Assembly (NCBI RefSeq): GCF_028550435.1
Contig: NZ_JAQQKV010000003.1
Location: 310,001 to 374,000 of the forward strand
Length of the DNA: 64,000 nt
Reading direction: 5' to 3'
Origin: Asticcacaulis machinosus
GTDB lineage: Bacteria > Pseudomonadota > Alphaproteobacteria > Caulobacterales > Caulobacteraceae
Shown here: positions 47,467-55,289 of the stretch, one piece after another
Numbering within the stretch: position 1 is the stretch's first letter
Layout of the letters: every line of letters starts with the position of its first letter
Notes under the pieces: generated by a model
The model's database searches: none
Told to the model about the DNA's origin: nothing
Seen by the model: only the letters and a program-made list of their open reading frames with translations
Translations under genes and position numbers: made by a program

Positions 47467-50295
47467 ATGTTCTACATCTCAGGCTCTGAATCCCCTCATC
47501 TTCGTAAATCTAAAAAACTGCCCGCCGCTAAACTGCCCGCCGCGAAACTGGCAGTAAGTGCCATTGCCCTGACCGTGGCCTGCGGGTTTTCCGCACCCGC
47601 CTTTGCACAGGAAACGGCACCCGTAGCGGCAGACTCCGATGTCACCGAAGTCGTCGTCACCGGTATCCGTCGGGGTATTCAGAACGCCATTGCCACCAAG
47701 AAGGGCAATTCCAATATCGTCGAAGTGGTCTCTGCCGAAGACATCGGCAAGCTGCCGGATCAATCGATCGCCGAATCGATCGCGCGCCTGCCCGGTATTG
47801 CGGCCCAGCGCACCAATGGCCGCGCCCAGACCCTGTCGATCCGTGGCCTTGGCCCTGACTATACGGTCACTACCCTGAACGGGCGTGAGCAGGTCTCAAC
47901 CAATGACAACCGCTCCGTCGAGTTCGACCAGTTCCCGTCCGAACTGATCAGTCAGGTGCTGATCTATAAGACCCCGAACGCCGCTATGACCACGCAGGGC
48001 ATTGCCGGTACGGCCGATCTGCAAACCGTGCGGCCTCTGGCCTATGGTAAAAAAGCTATCGCCCTTAATGTGCGCAAGGAGTTCAATTCCGAAGACGCTG
48101 CGGTCGCGGGCCTGAGCAATGAAGGCGAGCGCTATTCGATCAACTATATCGATCAGTTCTTCAATAAGACCCTGGGTGTGGCGCTGGGCTATGCCCGCAC
48201 CACTTCCCCCTATCAGGTTACGCGTCTTGAGCCGTGGGGTGACGGCGATCTGCCGGCCCTGCCCACCGGTGAGTTCATCCCCGGCGGTCAGAAAAGTGCG
48301 GTTCAGTCGTCGAATCTTGAGCGCGATGGCTATATGGCCGTGGTCGAATGGCGGCCCAATGACCGCCTGCGCATGACGTTTGATGCTTATTATTCTGAGT
48401 TTGAAGAACTTCAACGCATCGCCCGTCTTGAATATCCGCTCTATTGGTCATCAGCCGCCCTGCAGCCGGGCTATACGACGGCGGATGGCTATGTGACGTC
48501 AGGCACCTTTACCGGCGTCAAGACGGTGGTTGAAAACTACACCAACCAGCGCCAGTCGACCGTTCAGGCCTTTGGCCTCAACACCATCTACAATCTGAAC
48601 GACCAGTGGAGCCTGATCGCCGATATTTCGACCCAGAAGGTCGAACGCGATGACATCATCATTGAATCGACTGCTGGTACCGGGCCTTCAGGCAGCGGGG
48701 CTACTGACACCATCAATTTCCGCAATACCGGTGAGAACAATGCCTATGTGCTGTCGGGCGTCCTCGATTACTCTGACTTCAACACCATCTACCTGACCGA
48801 TCCGGGCGGCTGGGGCGGGGTCACCAACCGGGCGGGCTTCTTCCGCGCGCCGCACGTCGAAGATGAGATGGACATCATCAAACTGGCGGTGGAACGCACC
48901 GTTGGCGCCGGGCCGATCAATAAGGTCACCTTTGGCGTCAGCCGTAATGACCATACCAAGTCCAAGGACGACTACGCCGCCTATATGAGCTTAGGCTCAG
49001 TCGCCCAACTGGTGGTGCCGGAGAAATACCGTCTGGGCACGACCGATGCGTCCTTCCTTGGCAACACGTCGGGCATGATTTCCTATGACTCGCTGGGCAT
49101 GTACCGCGATGGCCTGTTTACTCTGGTGCAGTCGACCGATTCCAGTGAACTGAAGCGGGACTGGTCGGTGTCGGAAACCATCGATGTCGTCTTCCTTAAG
49201 GGCGATATCGACACCAGCCTGTTCGGCATTCCGGTCAGCGGTAATGTCGGCATTCAGGTACAAAAGGCAGAGCAGGAAGCCACATCCCTGTTCCTCAGCG
49301 ATGCCGGTGCGCGCACGGTTACCGATGGCGACGACTATATGGAAACCCTGCCGAGCCTGAACCTGAACTTTCAGGTCGCCGAAGACCTGACGGTGCGGGT
49401 CGGGGCCGGCACCACAATGGCGCGGCCGCGCATGGATGATATGTCGGCGGGCACCACCTACGACGCCAAGATGAATACCGAGGCGCCGGTACTGTTCAGC
49501 GGCAATGCCTACGCATGGTCGGGCAATGGCGGCAACGCCCAGATCCGTCCGTGGAAGGCCAATGCCTTTGACGTTTCGATCGAGAAGTACTTTGGCCGTA
49601 AGGGCTATGTGTCGGCGGCCCTGTTCTATAAGGACCTGACGTCGTTCATCTATAACCGCACGGTGCTTAAGGACTATACCGGCGCACCTCTGCCCAGCAA
49701 ATGCTATGTTTCCGGCACCAATAACACGGTTCAGCGTCTTGATCCGGTGACCAATATCTGGGTTTGTTCGCTGGCGGACGCTAACCGTACCGGCATTACC
49801 TCGGCTCAGGCCAATGGTGAAGGCGGCTGGATCAAGGGGGCGGAGTTCACCGTGTCCGTGCCGGGTGAGATGATTCACCCGATACTGGATGGTTTCGGTG
49901 CCATCCTGACCGCCAGCTTTAATGACTCGGAGATCAACCCGTCGGGCAGCGCCGTCATTCCGGTGCCGGGCCTGTCGGAAAAGATCATCAACAGCACGGT
50001 CTATTACGAAAAGCACGGCTTCTCGGCGCGGGTCTCAAGTCGTTACCGCGGCGACTTTACCGGCGAAGTGCCTGACTTCACCAACGCCCTTCAAAACCGC
50101 ACGGTGCGTGAGGAAACCGTGGTCGATGCCCAGATGAGCTATACCTTCCAGGATGGCCCGCTCAAGGATCTGGCTATTTCGGTGTCCGGCTCGAACCTGA
50201 CCAATGAGCCCTTCTATCTCTATAAGGGCAACAACGTGGTCAAGGAAGAGAAGTACGGTTCCACCTATCTGGTGGGCCTGAGCTACAAGTTCTGA
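47467..50295 (+). CDS. TonB-dependent receptor, maltodextrin type
   Basis: An outer-membrane receptor of 942 residues that probably imports maltodextrins. ATG 47467 follows AGGAAGG. The signal region contains a doubled unit KLPAAKLPAAK from a 15-bp tandem duplication, and ends FAQ. TonB box EVVVTGIRRG, plug with EDIGKLPDQSIAESIARLPG and TLSIRGLGPDYTVTTLNGRE, barrel ending YLVGLSYKF. This plug wording is that of the Caulobacter/Xanthomonas carbohydrate receptors. The neighbours (GH97, LacI, halogenase-like gene, alpha-amylase) match the Caulobacter malA cluster as I recall it. Confidence 0.93.
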   Translation: MFYISGSESPHLRKSKKLPAAKLPAAKLAVSAIALTVACGFSAPAFAQETAPVAADSDVTEVVVTGIRRGIQNAIATKKGNSNIVEVVSAEDIGKLPDQSIAESIARLPGIAAQRTNGRAQTLSIRGLGPDYTVTTLNGREQVSTNDNRSVEFDQFPSELISQVLIYKTPNAAMTTQGIAGTADLQTVRPLAYGKKAIALNVRKEFNSEDAAVAGLSNEGERYSINYIDQFFNKTLGVALGYARTTSPYQVTRLEPWGDGDLPALPTGEFIPGGQKSAVQSSNLERDGYMAVVEWRPNDRLRMTFDAYYSEFEELQRIARLEYPLYWSSAALQPGYTTADGYVTSGTFTGVKTVVENYTNQRQSTVQAFGLNTIYNLNDQWSLIADISTQKVERDDIIIESTAGTGPSGSGATDTINFRNTGENNAYVLSGVLDYSDFNTIYLTDPGGWGGVTNRAGFFRAPHVEDEMDIIKLAVERTVGAGPINKVTFGVSRNDHTKSKDDYAAYMSLGSVAQLVVPEKYRLGTTDASFLGNTSGMISYDSLGMYRDGLFTLVQSTDSSELKRDWSVSETIDVVFLKGDIDTSLFGIPVSGNVGIQVQKAEQEATSLFLSDAGARTVTDGDDYMETLPSLNLNFQVAEDLTVRVGAGTTMARPRMDDMSAGTTYDAKMNTEAPVLFSGNAYAWSGNGGNAQIRPWKANAFDVSIEKYFGRKGYVSAALFYKDLTSFIYNRTVLKDYTGAPLPSKCYVSGTNNTVQRLDPVTNIWVCSLADANRTGITSAQANGEGGWIKGAEFTVSVPGEMIHPILDGFGAILTASFNDSEINPSGSAVIPVPGLSEKIINSTVYYEKHGFSARVSSRYRGDFTGEVPDFTNALQNRTVREETVVDAQMSYTFQDGPLKDLAISVSGSNLTNEPFYLYKGNNVVKEEKYGSTYLVGLSYKF

Positions 50296-50306
50296 TAACT
50301 TGTTAC

Positions 50307-50444
50307 TCCCTCTCCCTGCGTGCGGGGAGAGGGTGGGGTGAGGGGCTTGGAATAGCATCAAATGCGCCGGGTGCGGGGTTTGCCCCTCATCCGGTCTGCC
50401 ATCTTTGATGTCAGCCCACCTTCTCCCCGCACGCAGGGAGAAGG
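50307..50444. repeat. Large intergenic inverted repeat, element 2
   Basis: Arms at 50307-50337 and 50415-50444 agree at 28 of 30 bases in inverted orientation and are each palindromic (CTCTCCC / GGGGAGAG with loop around TGCGTG). Inner pairs TGAGGGGC / GCCCCTCA and CATCAAA / TTTGATG extend the cruciform. The right edge supplies the ribosome-binding site AAGGAAGA of the next gene. This may be a REP-type element. Confidence 0.75.
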
Positions 50445-50456
50445 AAGATTCCGCCC

Positions 50457-51962
50457 ATGAACGATCAGGCGATTAAACGGGTAGTAATTGTCGGCGGCGG
50501 TACAGCGGGCTGGCTGTCGGCGGCTATGCTGGCGCGTGTGGTCAACCGATCGATCGAGATTGTGCTGGTTGAGTCCGAGGACATCGGCACGGTCGGTGTG
50601 GGCGAAGCGACCATCCCGCCGCTGGCCAATCTGTTTATCTTTCTGGGCATCCCTGAGCATGAGATGCTGGCGGCGGTTCAGGGCACCTATAAGCTGGGGA
50701 TCGAGTTTGTCGATTGGCATCGTAAAGGCCATCGCTACACCCACGCTTTCGGCAGTCCGGGCCGCGATCTGGGCATCGTGCCGTTTTACGAATACTGGCT
50801 GAAAGAGCATCTGGCCGGGCGGGGCGGATCCTTGTGGGACTACAGCCTCAATGATCTGGCAGCCCAAGCGGGCCGGTTTGCGCCGCTGAAACAACTGCCG
50901 AACGCACCGATGGCGGGCCTGACCCATGCCTGGCATTTCGATGCGGGGTTGCTGGCCAAGTTCCTGCGGCGGGTGTGTGAGGCGCAAGGTGTCACGCGGC
51001 GCGAAGGCATGGTCTCAGGCGTTAATCTGCGGGCCGAGGATGGCTTTATAGATAGCCTGACCCTGAGTGATGGGGCCATCGTCGAGGGCGATCTGTTTAT
51101 CGACTGTTCCGGTTTTCGGGGGCTGTTGATCGAAGGCGCGCTCAAGGCCGGCTATGAGGACTGGACGCATGTATTGCCGTGCGACCGTGCGATTGCGGTG
51201 CCGTGCGCGTCAACGCAGACGCTTCTGCCCTATACGCGCGCCACGGCCCACAGCGCGGGCTGGCAATGGCGCATTCCGCTTCAGCACCGCATCGGCAATG
51301 GTCATGTCTTCTGTAGCGCCTTTATGGCCGAGGATGAGGCGCGCGATATCCTGATGACTAATCTGGACGGCAAGGCTTTGGCCGACCCCAGAACCTTAAG
51401 CTTTACCACAGGTCGGCGCAAAGCCAGTTGGGTCAAAAACTGCGTCGCCTTTGGCCTGTCGTCCGGTTTCATGGAGCCGCTGGAATCGACCAGTATTCAT
51501 CTGGTGCAATCGGGCATGACGCGGTTCCTGAAATTCTTTCCGGATAAGGGGTTTAGCCCGCTGGAAATCGCTGAATATAACCGACTGACCGCCCACGAGT
51601 ATGAGCTGATCCGTGATTTTCTGGTGCTGCACTATAAGGCGACGCAGCGCGACGACAGCGAATTCTGGAACCATTGCCGCACCATGACGATTCCCGACAG
51701 TCTGGCGCACAAGATCGATTACTTCCGTGAGCACGGTCGCCTGATCATCGAAGAGGCCGACCTGTTCCGCGACACCAACTGGGCGCAGGTGCTGATCGGG
51801 CAGGGGATTATCCCGAAATCACCGTCGCCTCTGACCCTGACGGTTAGCGACGAAAAACTGGGGGAGTATATGGCTAATATCCGCCAACTCCTCAGTGCCG
51901 CCGTGGCCGGTTTGCCCGATCATGGGGCTTATGTGGCTCAGAATTGCCGGGCGAAAATTTGA
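50457..51962 (+). CDS. Tryptophan-halogenase-like flavoprotein
   Basis: A flavin-dependent halogenase family protein of 501 residues, cytoplasmic by sequence. FAD motif GGGTAGW near residue 14; Lys79 in GTYKLG, at the same position as the catalytic lysine of PrnA; the halogenase signature W269-Q-W271-R-I-P; and Glu343 in PLESTSI, equivalent to the PrnA glutamate. All key residues are thus kept. Members beside carbohydrate TBDRs are common in Caulobacterales and xanthomonads, but their substrate is not known to me. Placed between the receptor and the alpha-amylase, it may act in uptake or ligand modification; this is inferred. Confidence 0.9.
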   Translation: MNDQAIKRVVIVGGGTAGWLSAAMLARVVNRSIEIVLVESEDIGTVGVGEATIPPLANLFIFLGIPEHEMLAAVQGTYKLGIEFVDWHRKGHRYTHAFGSPGRDLGIVPFYEYWLKEHLAGRGGSLWDYSLNDLAAQAGRFAPLKQLPNAPMAGLTHAWHFDAGLLAKFLRRVCEAQGVTRREGMVSGVNLRAEDGFIDSLTLSDGAIVEGDLFIDCSGFRGLLIEGALKAGYEDWTHVLPCDRAIAVPCASTQTLLPYTRATAHSAGWQWRIPLQHRIGNGHVFCSAFMAEDEARDILMTNLDGKALADPRTLSFTTGRRKASWVKNCVAFGLSSGFMEPLESTSIHLVQSGMTRFLKFFPDKGFSPLEIAEYNRLTAHEYELIRDFLVLHYKATQRDDSEFWNHCRTMTIPDSLAHKIDYFREHGRLIIEEADLFRDTNWAQVLIGQGIIPKSPSPLTLTVSDEKLGEYMANIRQLLSAAVAGLPDHGAYVAQNCRAKI

Positions 51963-51970
51963 TTGAAGGC

Positions 51971-51984
51971 TGGATACGTATTCA
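51971..51984. promoter_or_regulatory. Starch-regulon palindrome, site 4
   Basis: TGGATACGTATTCA, one mismatch from the perfect palindrome, 67 bp upstream of the alpha-amylase start codon. It begins 8 bp after the halogenase stop codon, so the amylase probably has its own regulated promoter. Confidence 0.65.
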
Positions 51985-52050
51985 TTAGCGCGCATGGTAG
52001 GCAGGCGATGCGCCGTGTGGTTTGCTCCCCAAAACACAGGGAGACACCTA

Positions 52051-53625
52051 ATGACTTTCAAAACCTTCGCCGCCTGTATCGGCGCGCTGTGCCTGTCTGC
52101 GGCTGTAAGCGCCGAAGCTGCGCTCGCCCCCGTGACCACCATCGATGTCTCAACGGTTGCGGCCCAGCCCAAAGACACCGGCTTAGATGCGGGCTGGAAC
52201 ACGCGCGCGACCTTTATGGAAATCTTTGTGCGTTCCTATCAGGACAGCAACGGCGACGGTATCGGTGATTTCAATGGCCTGACGGCGCGGCTGGATTATC
52301 TGAAAGATATGGGCGTTACCGGTATCTGGCTGATGCCGATCCATCCCTCGGCTGATAAGGACCACAACTATGCGGTTTCAGATTATCGGGCTATCAATCC
52401 CGATTTTGGCACTATGGCCGATTTCGAGCGCTTTGTAGGCGAGGCCCATAAGCGCGGCATTGGTGTCATCATCGATTATGTGGTCAATCATTCAGCCAGT
52501 GATAACCCGATCTTTCTGGATGCGGCGCGCTCAAAATCGAGCCCCTATCGCGACTGGTATATCTTTGCCGATACCGATCCGAAGTGGCAGGGCTTTTCCT
52601 GGGGGCCGTGGCGTCAGAACAAGGTCGGCGGCGGCTATGTCTACGGCCTGTTCGATGACCAGATGCCGGATTTCAACCTCAAAAATCCCAAGGCTTTGGC
52701 CTATCATGCCGACAATTTCCGGTTTTGGCTCAATAAGGGCGTCGATGGTTTTCGTATCGATGCGGTGACCATGCTGGTGGAAAACGGCCCTACCGCCTAT
52801 ATGGATCAGCCCGAAAACCTTGAGATTTTGAAACAGCTAAACGCGGTGGTGAAGTCCTATGGCAACCGTTATCTGATCTGTGAGGCGTCGGAACAGCCCG
52901 CCCTTTATGCCGGTGACGCCTGCACCAATTCGTTTGCGTTCGGCACTCAAAAAGAGATCAAGGACAGCGCCAAAACCGGCCACCTGTCAGAAAAACTGGT
53001 TGCGGTGCTCTCAAGCGAAAAGCGCCCGCTGATGCCGCTGGTGCTGCAAAGCCATGACGCCTATGTCGGCGACCGTTTGATCCATGAATTTGCCGGTAAT
53101 GACGGCGCTTACCGAGTGGCGGCGGCGATTTCCATTCTGGCGTCCGATACGCCGTTTTCTTACTATGGCGAAGAAATCGGCATGGGTAATAACGGCAAAT
53201 ATAACGATCCGGGCCTGCGGGCGCCGATGTCATGGGATGGCTCTGCCGGACATGGCTTTACCACCGCGGCCAAACCCTATCGCCCTTATGCCGTCAATGC
53301 GCAAACCCATACGGTCGCGGCGCAAACCGGCGCCAAAGGCAGCCTTCTGGAATATTACCGCGCGCTCTATAAAGCCCGGCAAAACCATCCGGTTCTGGCC
53401 GACGGGCAGTTTACCCTGATCTCAAAAGCCGGTGACGACCACCTGATCTTTAGCCGTGAAAAGGATGGCACACAGGCGCGGGTGCTGATTAACCTGACCG
53501 GCGCCCCCAAATCATTGCCTCTGGGCGATAAGGAGCGTTGGAAATCGGTGTTCGATAACACGCCAGCGCAAGATGCGGTGACTTTACCGCCCCACGGCGT
53601 CGCCGCCTATGTTCAGGCGAGGTAA
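52051..53625 (+). CDS. GH13 alpha-amylase
   Basis: An exported alpha-glucan hydrolase of family 13, 524 residues from ATG 52051 (preceded by AGGGAGACACC). Signal peptide to SAEA. Conserved regions in order: DYVVNHS, the nucleophile Asp237 in GFRIDAV, the acid/base Glu278 in LICEAS, and His335-Asp336 in LQSHDAY. The EIFVRSYQDSNGDGIGDFNG opening is typical of oligo-1,6-glucosidase/alpha-amylase subfamilies such as GH13_36. A C-terminal beta-domain follows. It supplies oligomers to the TBDR, GH15 and GH97 products of the same locus. Confidence 0.93.
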   Translation: MTFKTFAACIGALCLSAAVSAEAALAPVTTIDVSTVAAQPKDTGLDAGWNTRATFMEIFVRSYQDSNGDGIGDFNGLTARLDYLKDMGVTGIWLMPIHPSADKDHNYAVSDYRAINPDFGTMADFERFVGEAHKRGIGVIIDYVVNHSASDNPIFLDAARSKSSPYRDWYIFADTDPKWQGFSWGPWRQNKVGGGYVYGLFDDQMPDFNLKNPKALAYHADNFRFWLNKGVDGFRIDAVTMLVENGPTAYMDQPENLEILKQLNAVVKSYGNRYLICEASEQPALYAGDACTNSFAFGTQKEIKDSAKTGHLSEKLVAVLSSEKRPLMPLVLQSHDAYVGDRLIHEFAGNDGAYRVAAAISILASDTPFSYYGEEIGMGNNGKYNDPGLRAPMSWDGSAGHGFTTAAKPYRPYAVNAQTHTVAAQTGAKGSLLEYYRALYKARQNHPVLADGQFTLISKAGDDHLIFSREKDGTQARVLINLTGAPKSLPLGDKERWKSVFDNTPAQDAVTLPPHGVAAYVQAR

Positions 53626-53633
53626 AATATTAC

Positions 53634-54881
53634 TCAGGCGTATTCCGTCTTCATCAGCACTTCCGGGGTCGGCAGGTAACGGTTCTGAAACACCAGCATG
53701 GCAGCCCCCATAGGCGCGGCGTCCTCTACGGCTTTGGCCGGTCGAACCTGAGCGACAGAGGGGGCTTGCGGAAGCCGCAAGGCCAACTGCTCATTCAGGC
53801 GGTTGCAGATACGCTCAATAACGGCGGCAGGCAGGCGGCCGCCAATAATGTGGGAGTCAGGATTCAGGGCGCAGTTCAAAACGGCGACGGTCCCCAGGAG
53901 TTCATCTGCCGCCAGCTTCGACCATATTTCAATGGCGTCAGCATGTTCGGGATGGTCCGGCTTTATATCTGATGGGGTCGAGGCGCTGATGCCGCGCTCA
54001 GCCAGAAACGCATACAAGGAATAGAGAGACAGATTATCCTGCACAATGCCGGGGTGGGAGGATTGGAAAAGGTCGCGGGCAATAAAGGCAATTTCACCGC
54101 TGCGCCCGTCGGCCCCCCTGTAGGGCTGGCCACCGATGATGATGCCGCACCCAAGTCCGGCGCTTATCAGGGTGAACATAAAATTCTGGTGAGAGCCGCC
54201 CCCACCAAAATGAAGTTCGCCAATGGCGGCCGCCGTCGCGTCGTTTTCGATATAGGCGGGCAGGGCGAGGGCTTCGGAAAAGAACTCGCACACATCGATC
54301 TGAGACCATATTTCATAGCCCGCGGGCTTATTTGGCAGGGGGATGTCGCCCAGCTTATCGGGGATGCCAATCCCAATGCCTGCCAGCCGGTTCATATTGA
54401 AGCGCTTTTCACGTTTCAGCCGGTCGATTTGTGCCTGTACGAAGCTCAGAACGTCATGCGGTAAGGCAAAGTGGCCTTCCATGCAGCAACTATCGACCAC
54501 CTGCCCCCCGAAGTCCATCGCCACCAGAGTGGTATGATCTCTGTCAATATTCAGCCCCAGGGCGTAAGCCCCTTGCGGGCTTATGACAAACTTGCTGGCG
54601 GGCTGGCCCCGGCTGCCCAGCACCTTTCCGCTGGTTTGGATAAGCCGCTCCTCCAGCAATCGATTCGTGATCTTGGCCACGGCGGGCGGTGTCAGGCCGG
54701 TGATGGCGGTCAGTTCGGTGCGGGTTATAGAGGCGTTTGACCGGATGGCCTGAAGGATGACGCGCTGATTGTGTTCGCCGGCGCGCACAAGATTTGTGCC
54801 GGACAGGCCTTCTGACGCTATCGGGGGCTTGCGCAGGGTGGTTTGCGTCATCTCTTCAAAATCGATTCCCGTATAGGTCAT
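53634..54881 (-). CDS. ROK-family transcriptional repressor
   Basis: A NagC/Mlc-like repressor of 415 residues from ATG 54881, after GAAGGAG; a TTG at 54899 is less likely. The helix-turn-helix is NASITRTELTAITGLTPPAV then AKITNRLLEE. The ROK sugar-kinase-like domain shows LGLNIDRDHTTLVAMDFGGQ and GIGIGIPDKLGD. The zinc-binding CxCGxxGC motif of Mlc/NagC is missing, its place taken by QSSHPGIVQDNL. Divergent from the TBDR at 55290, with ATTGGCnTTACCA repeats between them. It convergently meets the alpha-amylase 8 bp away. Confidence 0.92.
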   Translation of the reverse strand: MTYTGIDFEEMTQTTLRKPPIASEGLSGTNLVRAGEHNQRVILQAIRSNASITRTELTAITGLTPPAVAKITNRLLEERLIQTSGKVLGSRGQPASKFVISPQGAYALGLNIDRDHTTLVAMDFGGQVVDSCCMEGHFALPHDVLSFVQAQIDRLKREKRFNMNRLAGIGIGIPDKLGDIPLPNKPAGYEIWSQIDVCEFFSEALALPAYIENDATAAAIGELHFGGGGSHQNFMFTLISAGLGCGIIIGGQPYRGADGRSGEIAFIARDLFQSSHPGIVQDNLSLYSLYAFLAERGISASTPSDIKPDHPEHADAIEIWSKLAADELLGTVAVLNCALNPDSHIIGGRLPAAVIERICNRLNEQLALRLPQAPSVAQVRPAKAVEDAAPMGAAMLVFQNRYLPTPEVLMKTEYA

Positions 54882-54937
54882 TTTACGCGACTCCTTCAAA
54901 GCATAGCCCGTTGTCTGCGGAAGTCAGGCCATTTTCC

Positions 54938-54954
54938 AATTGGCATTACCAATT
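54938..54954. promoter_or_regulatory. ROK-locus inverted repeat, site A
   Basis: AATTGGCATTACCAATT, a 17-bp inverted repeat with a 5-bp centre, 57 bp upstream of the ROK start. Candidate autoregulatory operator. Confidence 0.6.
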
Positions 54955-54993
54955 AAACACTGTGTGTATTGAGGCTTACATTAAGTCAAGCGG

Positions 54994-55008
54994 TATTGGC
55001 CTTACCAT
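54994..55008. promoter_or_regulatory. ROK-locus inverted repeat, site B
   Basis: TATTGGCCTTACCAT repeats the ATTGGCnTTACCA pattern of site A, 56 bp further along. Confidence 0.5.
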
Positions 55009-55034
55009 CCGCCGTGATCACAAGGTGTGAAATG

Positions 55035-55044
55035 TTAGCGCTAA
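55035..55044. promoter_or_regulatory. LacI-type palindrome TTAGCGCTAA
   Basis: A 10-bp perfect palindrome in the context TGTTAGCGCTAAAA. It has the central CG of LacI-family operators and lies in the ROK/TBDR intergenic region. The rest of this A/T-rich interval, up to 55229, shows no gene. Confidence 0.4.
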
Positions 55045-55289
55045 AATATGTTTTAAAGATAAGTATTTTAAAATTCATATTTAAAAGCAAGCAAAAACAA
55101 TCAATTGTGATTGGTCTGTGACTTTTTTGTATCATTGTCAAAATTAGACATGAGTATATGGTCGTACAAATTGACTAATCGATTTTCCATTGATAACTGA
55201 TTGGTCAGACCTATTGTGCCAATTTTGGTATGACGGCTAATAAAGAAAAAACCGGCCTGAGACCGGTGCAATCAGGAAAGGAAATTGCG

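Noticed and set aside
48997-50016. A 339-codon open frame on the minus strand opposite the starch TBDR
   Set aside because: It is the antisense shadow of a well-supported receptor gene in G+C-rich DNA, with no ribosome-binding site or family match. The same holds for 27765-28703 (plus), 32554-33366, 26167-26892 and 22240-23010 (minus).
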